A stretch of DNA of 64,000 bases from CAIRDP01 sp037138335 (GTDB lineage: Bacteria > Bacteroidota > Bacteroidia > Bacteroidales > FEN-979), in the NCBI GenBank assembly GCA_037138335.1, contig JBAXIO010000013.1:57405-121404 (forward strand), written 5' to 3'. Under the pieces are notes generated by a model, which was not told the origin of the DNA, made no database searches, and saw only the letters and a list, made by a program, of their open reading frames with translations. Position 1 is the first letter of the stretch. Each line of letters opens with the position of its first letter. Positions 34,332-42,395 of the stretch are shown in pieces. A program made the position numbers and the translations under genes.

Positions 34332-35585
34332 TTAATATATGTCAGCTACAAGAGGAATGCCCCCGGTGCCGTATTTCCCTTCGTCGAGCTTCTTCCTTAC
34401 CTCTGAGAATGCACTGATGGTGTATGCAACATCTTCAAGGGTGTGAACGGCTGTAGGAATGAGGCGCAGCATGATAACGCCTTTTGGAACAACAGGGTAA
34501 ACGACCATGGAACAGAAAACTCCGTAATTCTCCCTGAGGTCCGCAACGACCTGTGTGGCAGCCGTTGGGTCTCCTTCAAAAAAGACAGGAGTGACAGGCG
34601 ACTGGGTCCTGCCAAGGTTAAATCCTTTTTCCTTCAACCCGCTCTGCAATGCACGCACTATTACCCAGAGTTTATCTTTGATCTCCGGATGATTCCTGAT
34701 CAGTTCCATCCTTTTTAAAGATCCGATTACCATCGGCATAGGGAGGGATTTTGCATAGATCTGCGATCTCATGTTGAAGGCCAGTGATTTTATGATTCTC
34801 TTTTCAGAAGCAACGAAAGCGCCTATGCCGGCCATTGATTTGGCGAAGGTGCCAAAATACACATCCACCTGGTCCATGACATCCTGTTCTTCACTGGTAC
34901 CTGCACCGGTTTTTCCCATGGTCCCAAAACCGTGAGCGTCATCTATCAGCAGCCTGAATCCGTACTTTTCCTTTAACCGGAGGATACCTTTAAGGTCTCC
35001 GCAGTCGCCTACCATACCGTACACTCCTTCAGTAATGACAAGGATGCCACCACCCGTCTGGGCAGTTACTTTCTGTGCGTGAATAAGCTGATGCTCGAAC
35101 CTGTCCATGTTATTATGGGGGTAGACGAACCGTTTCCCCATATGCATCCTGAGTCCGTCAAGTATACAGGCATGTGCATCCGAGTCATAAACGACAACAT
35201 CGTTCCGGTCAAGCAGGGAGTCAATGATTGAAGTCATCCCCATATACCCAAAATTCAGAAGGTAAGCGGCCTCTTTATGTTCAAAAGCTGCAAGTTCCTG
35301 CTCAAGCTGTTCATGATAGACGGTCTGACCTGACATCATCCTGGCGCCCATCGGGGAACCCATGCCGTATTTTGCTGCAGCTTCGGCATCGGCCTTTCTT
35401 ACTTCAGGATGGTTTGCAAGACCGAGATAATTGTTAAGACTCCATACGAGTACATCGCGGCCCCTGAATTTCATATGGTTAGAGATCTCTCCTTCAAGCT
35501 TCGGGAAGAAATAATATCCGTACCCTGCATCGGCGAACTGCCCGAGGGGGCCCATATTGGCCGCTACTTTATCAAAAATATCCAC
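34332..35585 (-). CDS. PLP-dependent alpha-oxoamine synthase, probably cysteate acyltransferase-like (SulA)
   Basis: 417 residues of the fold-type I family that includes KBL, BioF and serine palmitoyltransferase. The PLP lysine is in FGTFAKSMAGIGAFV, the aspartate in LLIDDAHGFGTMG and the substrate region in NYLGLANHPEV. The sequence style (start MDIFDKVAANMGPLGQFADAG, then MSGQTVYHEQLEQELAAFEHK) resembles, from memory, the Bacteroidota protein now assigned as cysteate C-acyltransferase, which starts sulfonolipid (capnine) synthesis. Serine palmitoyltransferase or glycine C-acetyltransferase activity remains possible. A -7 box lies 45 bases upstream, back to back with the bamD promoter. Confidence 0.82.
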   Translation of the reverse strand: MDIFDKVAANMGPLGQFADAGYGYYFFPKLEGEISNHMKFRGRDVLVWSLNNYLGLANHPEVRKADAEAAAKYGMGSPMGARMMSGQTVYHEQLEQELAAFEHKEAAYLLNFGYMGMTSIIDSLLDRNDVVVYDSDAHACILDGLRMHMGKRFVYPHNNMDRFEHQLIHAQKVTAQTGGGILVITEGVYGMVGDCGDLKGILRLKEKYGFRLLIDDAHGFGTMGKTGAGTSEEQDVMDQVDVYFGTFAKSMAGIGAFVASEKRIIKSLAFNMRSQIYAKSLPMPMVIGSLKRMELIRNHPEIKDKLWVIVRALQSGLKEKGFNLGRTQSPVTPVFFEGDPTAATQVVADLRENYGVFCSMVVYPVVPKGVIMLRLIPTAVHTLEDVAYTISAFSEVRKKLDEGKYGTGGIPLVADIY

Positions 35586-35630
35586 TATAATACGTTTTTA
35601 GTTAATGAAGCGTTATCTAAATTGACGCAG

Positions 35631-35638
35631 CAAAATTA
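35631..35638 (-). promoter_or_regulatory. -7 box of the alpha-oxoamine synthase gene
   Basis: Reads TAATTTTG on the minus strand (TAnnTTTG), 45 bases upstream of the start. No TTG lies at the ideal spacing. Confidence 0.45.
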
Positions 35639-35660
35639 GTATTATTTCCCTAAAAAAACG

Positions 35661-35668
35661 TACCTTTG
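35661..35668 (+). promoter_or_regulatory. -7 box of the bamD operon
   Basis: TACCTTTG matches TAnnTTTG and ends only 4 bases before the bamD ATG at 35673. The expected transcription start falls at the ATG itself. No TTG is found at -33. Confidence 0.5.
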
Positions 35669-35672
35669 CCGC

Positions 35673-36527
35673 ATGAAATACCGGATATCCTTTCCGCTCC
35701 TGCTAATCCTTCTCCTAACCCTCGGTTCATGCTCTTTTCAGAAGATCCTGAAGAGTGGCTCGGTAGATGAGAAATATGATGAAGCCATGAAGCTTTATCA
35801 TGAAAAAGATTATTCGCGGTCCCTGCAATTGTTCGACCAGCTGATCAATGTTGTCAGGGCCAGTGATAAATCCCAGCGAATTTATTATTACTATTCCTAC
35901 TGTTATTACTACCAGAAGGATTATACCCTTGCTGCCTATTATTTTAAACGGTATACAAACAACTATCCTAATACTCCTGAAGCCGAGGAATGCTATTATA
36001 TGAACGCCTACTGTCTGTTTATGAATTCCCCGACTTTTACACTGGACCAGACGAACACTTACGAGGCTTTAAAGGAATTGCAGCTATTTACGAATACTTA
36101 TCCGACAAGCAAACGGGTTCCCGAATGCAATGAGCTTATCGACAAGCTGCGTGAAAAACTTGCAGCCAAGGATTTTCGTATTGCAAAAATGTATTACAGG
36201 ATGGAAGACTATGCCGCTGCCGTCCAGTGTTATAATAACATCCTGAAGGAATTTCCTGAAACCAAAGACAAGGAAGAGATACTTTTCATGATCATTAAAA
36301 CGTATTATAAATACGCCAGGGAAAGTATAGAAGATAAAAAGAAGGACCGCTATTCCAAGACAGTCCAGGCATATAATGACTTCGTTTCCCAGCATCCCGA
36401 AAGCGAGTTCCTCAATGAGGCTAAGGATCTTCACGGGAGAAGCCAGAAAGAATTAGAGGGTCTTTATGCCCGGGAGCAGAAGAAATTGAATCATTTAAAT
36501 GAGGAATCAACTAAAGCTACACATTAA
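35673..36527 (+). CDS. bamD: Outer membrane assembly lipoprotein BamD
   Basis: 284 residues. The signal sequence ends in a lipobox (TLGSC, lipidated Cys near residue 16). The mature part is made of tetratricopeptide-type helices: YDEAMKLYHEKDYSRSLQLFDQLI, YYYSYCYYYQKDYTLAAYYFKRY and RMEDYAAAVQCYNNILKEFP, as in BamD/YfiO. It belongs to the BAM machine that inserts beta-barrels in the outer membrane. The C-terminus is charged and helical. It is the first gene of a rightward run with rpoZ, coaBC, DUF4835 and recN. Confidence 0.9.
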   Translation: MKYRISFPLLLILLLTLGSCSFQKILKSGSVDEKYDEAMKLYHEKDYSRSLQLFDQLINVVRASDKSQRIYYYYSYCYYYQKDYTLAAYYFKRYTNNYPNTPEAEECYYMNAYCLFMNSPTFTLDQTNTYEALKELQLFTNTYPTSKRVPECNELIDKLREKLAAKDFRIAKMYYRMEDYAAAVQCYNNILKEFPETKDKEEILFMIIKTYYKYARESIEDKKKDRYSKTVQAYNDFVSQHPESEFLNEAKDLHGRSQKELEGLYAREQKKLNHLNEESTKATH

Positions 36528-36528
36528 G

Positions 36529-36864
36529 ATGGATTATAAAAAGATCAAGACTGATGTTAATGCTGTAACCCGTAATATCGAGGATTTTACGAATGGTACG
36601 GCAAATGTTTACGAAACTGTGTCTATCCTGTCAAAACGTGCGAACCAGATCGGGCTGGAGATGAAAGAGGAATTGAATCAAAAGATCTCCGAATTTGCTA
36701 CCACTACCGACAACCTGGAGGAGGTTTTTGAAAACCGTGAACAGATTGAGATCGCAAAATACTATGAACATCTGCCAAAACCCACGCTTATCTCCGTACA
36801 TGAATACCTGAATGGTGAGATTTATTTCAGAAACCCTCACAAAGAAAGACCGGATGAGTTCTAA
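36529..36864 (+). CDS. rpoZ: DNA-directed RNA polymerase subunit omega (Bacteroidota type)
   Basis: 111 residues from ATG 36529, one base after the bamD stop; an earlier in-frame start at 36499 lies inside bamD and is rejected. The Rpb6/omega pattern is seen in NVYETVSILSKRANQIGLEMKEELN, the short helix pair that clamps the beta-prime C-terminus. It is longer than the E. coli protein, as usual in Bacteroidota. Placement between bamD and coaBC is conserved in the phylum. Confidence 0.88.
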   Translation: MDYKKIKTDVNAVTRNIEDFTNGTANVYETVSILSKRANQIGLEMKEELNQKISEFATTTDNLEEVFENREQIEIAKYYEHLPKPTLISVHEYLNGEIYFRNPHKERPDEF

Positions 36865-36879
36865 TTGTTAATTTACAAT

Positions 36880-38073
36880 ATGCTCAAAGGTAAAAAGATC
36901 GTCGTTGGCATAACAGGCAGCATCGCCGCTTATAAAGCACCTCTTCTTATTCGCATGCTTGTGAAAGAAGGATGTGAAGTCAGAGTTATCATGACACCTG
37001 TATCCAGGGATTTTGTGACCCCGCTCACTCTTGCGACTCTCTCAAGGAACCCTGTGATTGTAGAGCCTTTTCGTGCCACAAGCGGGGAATGGAGCAACCA
37101 TGTTGAACTTGGGATCTGGGCCGATGCGATGATCTTTGCACCAGTCACTGCCAATACCCTGGGTAAAATGGTAAACGGCATTGCCGACAATTTTGTCATC
37201 ACCGCTTACCTTTCAGCCAAATGCCCTGTGTTTATTGCCCCTGCCATGGATCTTGACATGTTCAACCATCCATCAACCCGTAAGAATATAGAGGTCCTCA
37301 GATCTTACGGCAATTTTATTATCGAGCCGCAGACAGGGGAGCTTGCCAGCGGGCTTTCAGGCCCCGGGAGGATGGAGGAACCTGAAAAAATTCTGACAAT
37401 TTTTAAAACTTTTTTTGGCAGGCAGAACCAGCTGAGTGGCAAAAAAGTCCTGATCACGGCCGGGCCAACCGTTGAACGTATAGATCCTGTGAGGTATATC
37501 AGTAACTTCTCTACAGGATTAATGGGGGTTACCCTCGCCAATGAAGCGCAATCAAGGGGAGCCGAGGTTGTTCTTGTTACCGGCCCGAGCCACCCGCTTA
37601 CTGTTTCAGGCGGGATTAAAGAAATCAAAGTTGAGTCGGCCGAAGAAATGTATAAGGCCTGTATGAAATATTTCCCCCAATCGGAGTTCATCATAATGGC
37701 CGCTGCCGTTGCTGATTATACACCTGTAACGACAGCAACGGATAAAATCAAAAAGTCAAAAGACAAGCTTTCATTAGACCTTCATTCCACAACCGATATA
37801 CTTAAGAAAATGGGCCAGTCGAAAAAAACCGCCCAGACACTTGTCGGATTTGCGCTTGAAACAGACAATGAAATCGCAAATGCCGAAAAAAAACTTAAAA
37901 GTAAGAACCTTGACTTTATCATCCTGAACTCACTCAGGGAAAAGGGTGCAGGGTTTGGTACTCCTACCAATAAAATTACTATTCTCAACTCCGGGGGGAT
38001 TATTCATCGCGGTACGGTTAAACCTAAGGAAGAAGTATCAAAGGATATCTGGGATATTATTTCCAAAAAATGA
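36880..38073 (+). CDS. coaBC: Phosphopantothenoylcysteine decarboxylase/synthetase CoaBC
   Basis: 397 residues from ATG 36880 (MLKGKKIVVGITGS); a TTG five codons earlier is rejected. The CoaC half (about 1-190) is flavin dependent, with the active-site His74 in NHVELG and a PASANT-like APVTANTLGK. The CoaB half (about 190-397) carries ITAGPTVERIDPVRYISNFSTG and AAAVADYTP. The CoaC loop that normally reads A-C-G before GxGRM here reads GELASGLSGPGRM, with Ser157 in place of the catalytic Cys. Both coenzyme A steps are expected. The stop overlaps the DUF4835 start by 4 bases. Confidence 0.94.
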   Translation: MLKGKKIVVGITGSIAAYKAPLLIRMLVKEGCEVRVIMTPVSRDFVTPLTLATLSRNPVIVEPFRATSGEWSNHVELGIWADAMIFAPVTANTLGKMVNGIADNFVITAYLSAKCPVFIAPAMDLDMFNHPSTRKNIEVLRSYGNFIIEPQTGELASGLSGPGRMEEPEKILTIFKTFFGRQNQLSGKKVLITAGPTVERIDPVRYISNFSTGLMGVTLANEAQSRGAEVVLVTGPSHPLTVSGGIKEIKVESAEEMYKACMKYFPQSEFIIMAAAVADYTPVTTATDKIKKSKDKLSLDLHSTTDILKKMGQSKKTAQTLVGFALETDNEIANAEKKLKSKNLDFIILNSLREKGAGFGTPTNKITILNSGGIIHRGTVKPKEEVSKDIWDIISKK

Positions 38074-38975
38074 AACGATTCCTGCTCATAGCATCTGTTC
38101 TCCTATCAGCCATATATTCATCGGCCCAGGAAATGAATTGTACCGTAAGCGTATCAGCCCAGCAGATCGAAGGTACCGATAAACGTGTTTTTGAGACCAT
38201 GCAAAATGCCATTTATGAGTTCATAAACAACCGTAAATGGTCAAACTACAACTTCAAAATTGAAGAAAGAATAGAATGCACGTTCCTGATTACCGTAAAC
38301 AGCCGTCTCGGAGCCGATGAGTTTATGGGAAACATCAACCTTGTTCTAAGGAGGCCTGTTCTTAACTCAGCCTATAATACGGTATTGCTTAACTATATTG
38401 AAAAGGGATTTCAGTTTCATTATACTGAATTTCAGCCACTTGACTATTCCGACGGGACCTTCACTTCCAACCTTACCTCGGTCCTTGCCTTTTACACCTA
38501 CATGTACCTTGGATTGTACTTCGATTCATTTTCACAGAATGGCGGACAGGCATTCCTTGTCAAGGCTCAGGAAGTCGTAACGGCAGCACAGAATGCAAAT
38601 GAACCGGGATGGAAAGCATTTGACGGAACCCGCAACCGTTACTGGATGGTAGAAAACTTCCTGAACCCAAGCAACCTTGCATTGAGAGATTTTTACTATA
38701 AATACCATCGCCTTGGCCTTGATCAGATGTACGAAAAGGTTGACGGCGGAAGAGAAAACTGTACACAAAGCCTGGATGGAATTAAGACACTATACAATAC
38801 AAAACCTGAACTCTTTGCAATTCAGCTGCTAACCGATGCAAAACGTGATGAATTTATCAATGTCTATTCCGACCAAAAAGTTCCGCCTTCTGAAAAAGCA
38901 ACCGTAGTGAACATTTTTAAAGAGTTGGATCCTGCTAACGGATCAAAATACCAGGCAATTCTGGAAAACCATTAA
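38070..38975 (+). CDS. DUF4835 family exported protein
   Basis: 301 residues with a signal peptide (MKRFLLIASVLLSAIYSSAQ). The mature start EMNCTVSVSAQQIEGTDKRVFETMQNAIYEFIN and the central LAFYTYMYLGLYFDSFSQNGG are the DUF4835 hallmarks. The family is restricted mainly to Bacteroidota and is always found between coaBC and recN. It is periplasmic; its role is unknown, though context with bamD suggests envelope work. It is coupled to coaBC by a 4-base overlap. Confidence 0.88.
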   Translation: MKRFLLIASVLLSAIYSSAQEMNCTVSVSAQQIEGTDKRVFETMQNAIYEFINNRKWSNYNFKIEERIECTFLITVNSRLGADEFMGNINLVLRRPVLNSAYNTVLLNYIEKGFQFHYTEFQPLDYSDGTFTSNLTSVLAFYTYMYLGLYFDSFSQNGGQAFLVKAQEVVTAAQNANEPGWKAFDGTRNRYWMVENFLNPSNLALRDFYYKYHRLGLDQMYEKVDGGRENCTQSLDGIKTLYNTKPELFAIQLLTDAKRDEFINVYSDQKVPPSEKATVVNIFKELDPANGSKYQAILENH

Positions 38976-38993
38976 TTTTATTTATTTCCGACA

Positions 38994-40649
38994 ATGCTCA
39001 GGAAGCTGTCGATTGATAATTATATCCTAATCCATGACCTGGAGATAGACTTATTTCCCGGATTGTCGGTTGTAACCGGTGAAACCGGATCAGGTAAATC
39101 AATACTGCTGGGAGCATTAAGCCTTATAATCGGGCAGAGGGCCGATACATCTTCATTACTCGATAAAACAGGGAAATGCATTGTTGAAGGCATTTTTCAT
39201 ATCAATGGATACGGGCTTGAGCCTTTTTTCACACTGCATGATCTTGATTATGATGAAACTGCAACCCTTCGCCGGGAGATCAGCCAAAATGGAAAATCCA
39301 GGGCATTTATCAACGACAGCCCGGTTAATTTAACCCTGTTGAAAGAACTGGGGGACAAGCTGGTAAATATACATTCCCAGAATTCAGTTGTAACGTTGAA
39401 CGATGCTGATTTTCAAATGGCTATCCTGGATAGTTATGCCGGGCAAACCGAGGCATTCAAAGAGTACCAGCAAGGCTTCAGGCAGTATTCCCAGAGGAAA
39501 AGGGAACTGGAGGAATATAAAACCATAGAAGCAAGGTCAAAAGGTGAGCTTGATTATTACCGTTTCCTTCTGGATGAGCTGGTGAAAGCAGGCCTTAAGG
39601 AAGGTGAGCAGGAAGAAGCAGAACAAAGACTTGATGTGCTTTCACATACCGAAGAGATCAAAGGAAGTTTGTTCTCAGCTGCAGAAAAAGTCGGCAGGGC
39701 TGAGATAAATATTCTTTCCATGCTGAATGAAGTGATCGGCGGGTTGCTCACCGCTTCAAAATACCATCCTGCCATCGAAGACCTCACTTCGAGACTTAAA
39801 CACGACCAGATCGACATAAAAGATATACTCAAGGAAATAGAGAAACTGGAAGAAGAGGTTCAATTTGATCCTGAGGAAATGCAAAGGCTAACCCAGAGGT
39901 TAGACCTTATTTACAGGCTGGAAAAGAAGCATTCGTTACCTGATATCAGAGAGCTTTTGCTGCTTATTAAAAGCATTGATAATAAACTTAATGAAGACGA
40001 TAACCTCGAGTTAAAGATTAAGTCGGTTGAGGCTGAGCTCGAGCTGATGTACCATAAGCTCATTCAGGAAGCAGCGCATATCTCCGGGGCCAGGAAAACG
40101 GTTAAACAAAAATTTGAGAAAGAAGTGGAGAGCCGGCTCTCTCAACTCGGGATGCCGGTTTCAAAGTTCATTGTCGACATTATTTCGAATAAAGAACTTT
40201 CGGCCGGGGGGCTGGATGATGTTAAATTCCTTTTCTCAGCCAATAAAGGCATCGCTGCGAATGAGGTTTCAAAAGTCGCTTCCGGAGGTGAACTTTCACG
40301 TTTAATGCTGACAATCAAGTCGATGGTTAGCAGAAAGAACCTGTTGCCGACCATAATATTCGATGAAATTGATAGCGGGGTATCAGGAGATATTGCCGGC
40401 AAAGTGGGTGTTATACTCAAGAAGATGTCGGCCGAGATGCAGGTGATCGTCATCACCCATTTGCCGCAGATCGCAGGGAAGGGGGAACATCATTATAATG
40501 TCTACAAATCGGAAGGCACAGATATTACGACGACCCTTATAAGGAAACTTAAAAACAGCGAAAGGGTTGAGGAAATTGCCCGGATGATAAGCAATGAAAA
40601 TGTAACTCCGGCTGCTATGAAAACTGCAAGGGAGTTACTGGCAAATTAA
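38994..40649 (+). CDS. recN: DNA repair protein RecN
   Basis: 551 residues of the SMC-like ATPase family. Walker A is GETGSGKSI near residue 30, long coiled-coil helices fill about 150-370, then the ABC signature GGELSRLML and Walker B IIFDEIDSGVSG with the D-loop, and a closing His in ITHLPQIAG. It holds broken DNA ends in double-strand break repair. It follows DUF4835 by 18 bases and ends the bamD run; the next gene fabI has its own leader. Confidence 0.95.
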   Translation: MLRKLSIDNYILIHDLEIDLFPGLSVVTGETGSGKSILLGALSLIIGQRADTSSLLDKTGKCIVEGIFHINGYGLEPFFTLHDLDYDETATLRREISQNGKSRAFINDSPVNLTLLKELGDKLVNIHSQNSVVTLNDADFQMAILDSYAGQTEAFKEYQQGFRQYSQRKRELEEYKTIEARSKGELDYYRFLLDELVKAGLKEGEQEEAEQRLDVLSHTEEIKGSLFSAAEKVGRAEINILSMLNEVIGGLLTASKYHPAIEDLTSRLKHDQIDIKDILKEIEKLEEEVQFDPEEMQRLTQRLDLIYRLEKKHSLPDIRELLLLIKSIDNKLNEDDNLELKIKSVEAELELMYHKLIQEAAHISGARKTVKQKFEKEVESRLSQLGMPVSKFIVDIISNKELSAGGLDDVKFLFSANKGIAANEVSKVASGGELSRLMLTIKSMVSRKNLLPTIIFDEIDSGVSGDIAGKVGVILKKMSAEMQVIVITHLPQIAGKGEHHYNVYKSEGTDITTTLIRKLKNSERVEEIARMISNENVTPAAMKTARELLAN

Positions 40650-40680
40650 GATAAAACAAGTGAATTTATATATTAAATAA

Positions 40681-40697
40681 ATGGTTTAGATAACCAT
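40681..40697. promoter_or_regulatory. Perfect palindrome upstream of fabI
   Basis: ATGGTT (40681-40686) and AACCAT (40692-40697) form a 6-bp perfect inverted repeat around TAGAT, 32 bases before the fabI ATG in an AT-rich leader. It is a candidate operator; no regulator gene is adjacent. Confidence 0.35.
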
Positions 40698-40729
40698 ATC
40701 AAATAATTATTAACCAAGAACATAAAATA

Positions 40730-41557
40730 ATGTCATATAATTTACTCAAAGGAAAAAGAGGAATAATTTTCGGGGCACTTGATTCAAAATCAATTGCCTG
40801 GAAAGTTGCTGAGAAAGCACATGAGGAGGGCGCTGTTTTTACGCTCTCAAATACTCCTGTTGCTCTTCGTTTTGGAGAGCTGAACGAGTTATCGGCAAGA
40901 TGCAATTCAGAGATAATTCCTGCTGATGCGACCAATGTGGGAGAACTGGAAAATGTTTTTAAGCGATCAACAGAGATCCTCGGAGGAAAAATCGATTTTG
41001 TCCTTCATTCCATAGGGATGTCTTTGAATGTCAGAAAAAGCAGGGAATATGACGACCTGGATTATAATTACTATCAGAAAACGATCGATATCTCGGCCAT
41101 GTCGTTCCATAAAATGATACAGGTGGCCAAAAAACTGGACGCAATAAGCGAGTGGGGGTCAATTGTTGCCCTCTCATATATAGCTGCCCAGCGAACTTTA
41201 TACAGGTACAACGATATGGCCGATGCCAAGGCCATGCTGGAATCTATTGCAAGAAGTTTCGGATACATTTATGGAAAAGAAAAGAATGTCAGGATCAACA
41301 CTATTTCACAATCGCCAACCAGGACCACTGCAGGCAGCGGGGTCAAAGGGATTGATGCCCTGATTGATTTTACCGAAAGGATGTCGCCCCTGGGCAATGC
41401 AACGGCGGAAGAATGTGCCGATTTTTGCATTGTGCTTTTTTCGGACCTTTCAAGGAAAATCACCATGCAAAACATTTTCCATGACGGTGGATTTTCCGGA
41501 ATGGGTATGAGCCTCAAGGCGATGACACAATATAAAAAGTGCCTCGAAGACGAGTAA
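40730..41557 (+). CDS. fabI: Enoyl-[acyl-carrier-protein] reductase (NADH) FabI
   Basis: 275 residues. The NADH-binding start LKGKRGIIFGALDSKSIAWKVAEKA has the FabI pattern (G-x5-SIAW), DFVLHSIG follows, and the active site YxxxxxxK is in YNDMADAKAMLE with SPTRTTAGSGVKG downstream. It performs the last reduction of fatty acid elongation. The leader of about 80 bases is AT-rich and contains a palindrome. It does not share a run with etfB, which has its own -7 box. Confidence 0.95.
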   Translation: MSYNLLKGKRGIIFGALDSKSIAWKVAEKAHEEGAVFTLSNTPVALRFGELNELSARCNSEIIPADATNVGELENVFKRSTEILGGKIDFVLHSIGMSLNVRKSREYDDLDYNYYQKTIDISAMSFHKMIQVAKKLDAISEWGSIVALSYIAAQRTLYRYNDMADAKAMLESIARSFGYIYGKEKNVRINTISQSPTRTTAGSGVKGIDALIDFTERMSPLGNATAEECADFCIVLFSDLSRKITMQNIFHDGGFSGMGMSLKAMTQYKKCLEDE

Positions 41558-41586
41558 TAATTTCCGTCTCCCCTTATTTTTTATTT

Positions 41587-41594
41587 TAAATTTG
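41587..41594 (+). promoter_or_regulatory. -7 box of the etf operon
   Basis: TAAATTTG matches TAnnTTTG, 19 bases before the etfB ATG. The -33 position lacks an exact TTG. Confidence 0.5.
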
Positions 41595-41613
41595 CACTCG
41601 CAAAAATTGAAGA

Positions 41614-42363
41614 ATGAATATACTTGTTTGTATCAGCAATGTTCCTGACACCACTACAAAAGTGAAGTTTATCGACGAATTTAAAAAACTCGATACCACA
41701 GGAATTCAATGGGTTATTAACCCCTGGGACGAATTATCGCTGACCCGGGCCCTTGAACTAAAGGACGATCCTTCCAAGGGGATACAGAAAGTCACTGTAG
41801 CCCATGTAGGACTTGCCGGCTCAGAGCCGACCATTCGTAAGGCCCTTGCAATAGGCGCTGATGATGCCATCAGAATAAATGCAGATCCCTCCGACGGTAT
41901 TTTTGTTGCTGCCCAGCTTGCGGAAGTTTTGAAAAAAGAAGCATATGACCTCATCCTTTGTGGAATTGAATCAAGTGATTATAACGGTTCCATGGTAGGA
42001 GGGATGCTTGCCGAATTTCTGGATAGACCATCTGTTTCATCCGTTTCAGGGATAAATATTGAAAACGGGGGGATCGTTCTCACCCGTGAAATTGACGGGG
42101 GGAAGGAAGTTATACTCACCTCGGTGCCATTAGTGGCAATCGTGCAAAAAGGCATTGCAAAAGAACCGCGGATAGCTGCCATGAGGGGGATCATGATGGC
42201 CAGGTCGAAACCTGTCAGGGTTTTCGAACCCTCGGGAAGCGGTCCCATGACCGAGGTATTGAATTACGAGAAGCCCAAGCCACGCGCTGCATGTAAATAT
42301 ATCGATCCTGAAAATCCAAAGCAGCTTGTAGATCTCCTTCAGAATGAAGCCAAAGTCATTTAG
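41614..42363 (+). CDS. etfB: Electron transfer flavoprotein beta subunit
   Basis: 249 residues. NILVCISNVPDTTTKVKF at the start, TVAHVGLAGSEPTIRKALAIGADDAIRI and DLILCGIESSDYNGSMVGGMLAEFL are the ETF beta hallmarks, with the AMP/FAD binding region of the N-terminal domain. It pairs with etfA 32 bases downstream to shuttle electrons from acyl-CoA dehydrogenases. It is the first gene of a five-gene cluster that also includes a membrane Fe-S protein, a CCG protein and an acyl-CoA dehydrogenase. Confidence 0.94.
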   Translation: MNILVCISNVPDTTTKVKFIDEFKKLDTTGIQWVINPWDELSLTRALELKDDPSKGIQKVTVAHVGLAGSEPTIRKALAIGADDAIRINADPSDGIFVAAQLAEVLKKEAYDLILCGIESSDYNGSMVGGMLAEFLDRPSVSSVSGINIENGGIVLTREIDGGKEVILTSVPLVAIVQKGIAKEPRIAAMRGIMMARSKPVRVFEPSGSGPMTEVLNYEKPKPRAACKYIDPENPKQLVDLLQNEAKVI

Positions 42364-42395
42364 TCATTGTTAATTCAACTACATAAACTGTTATC

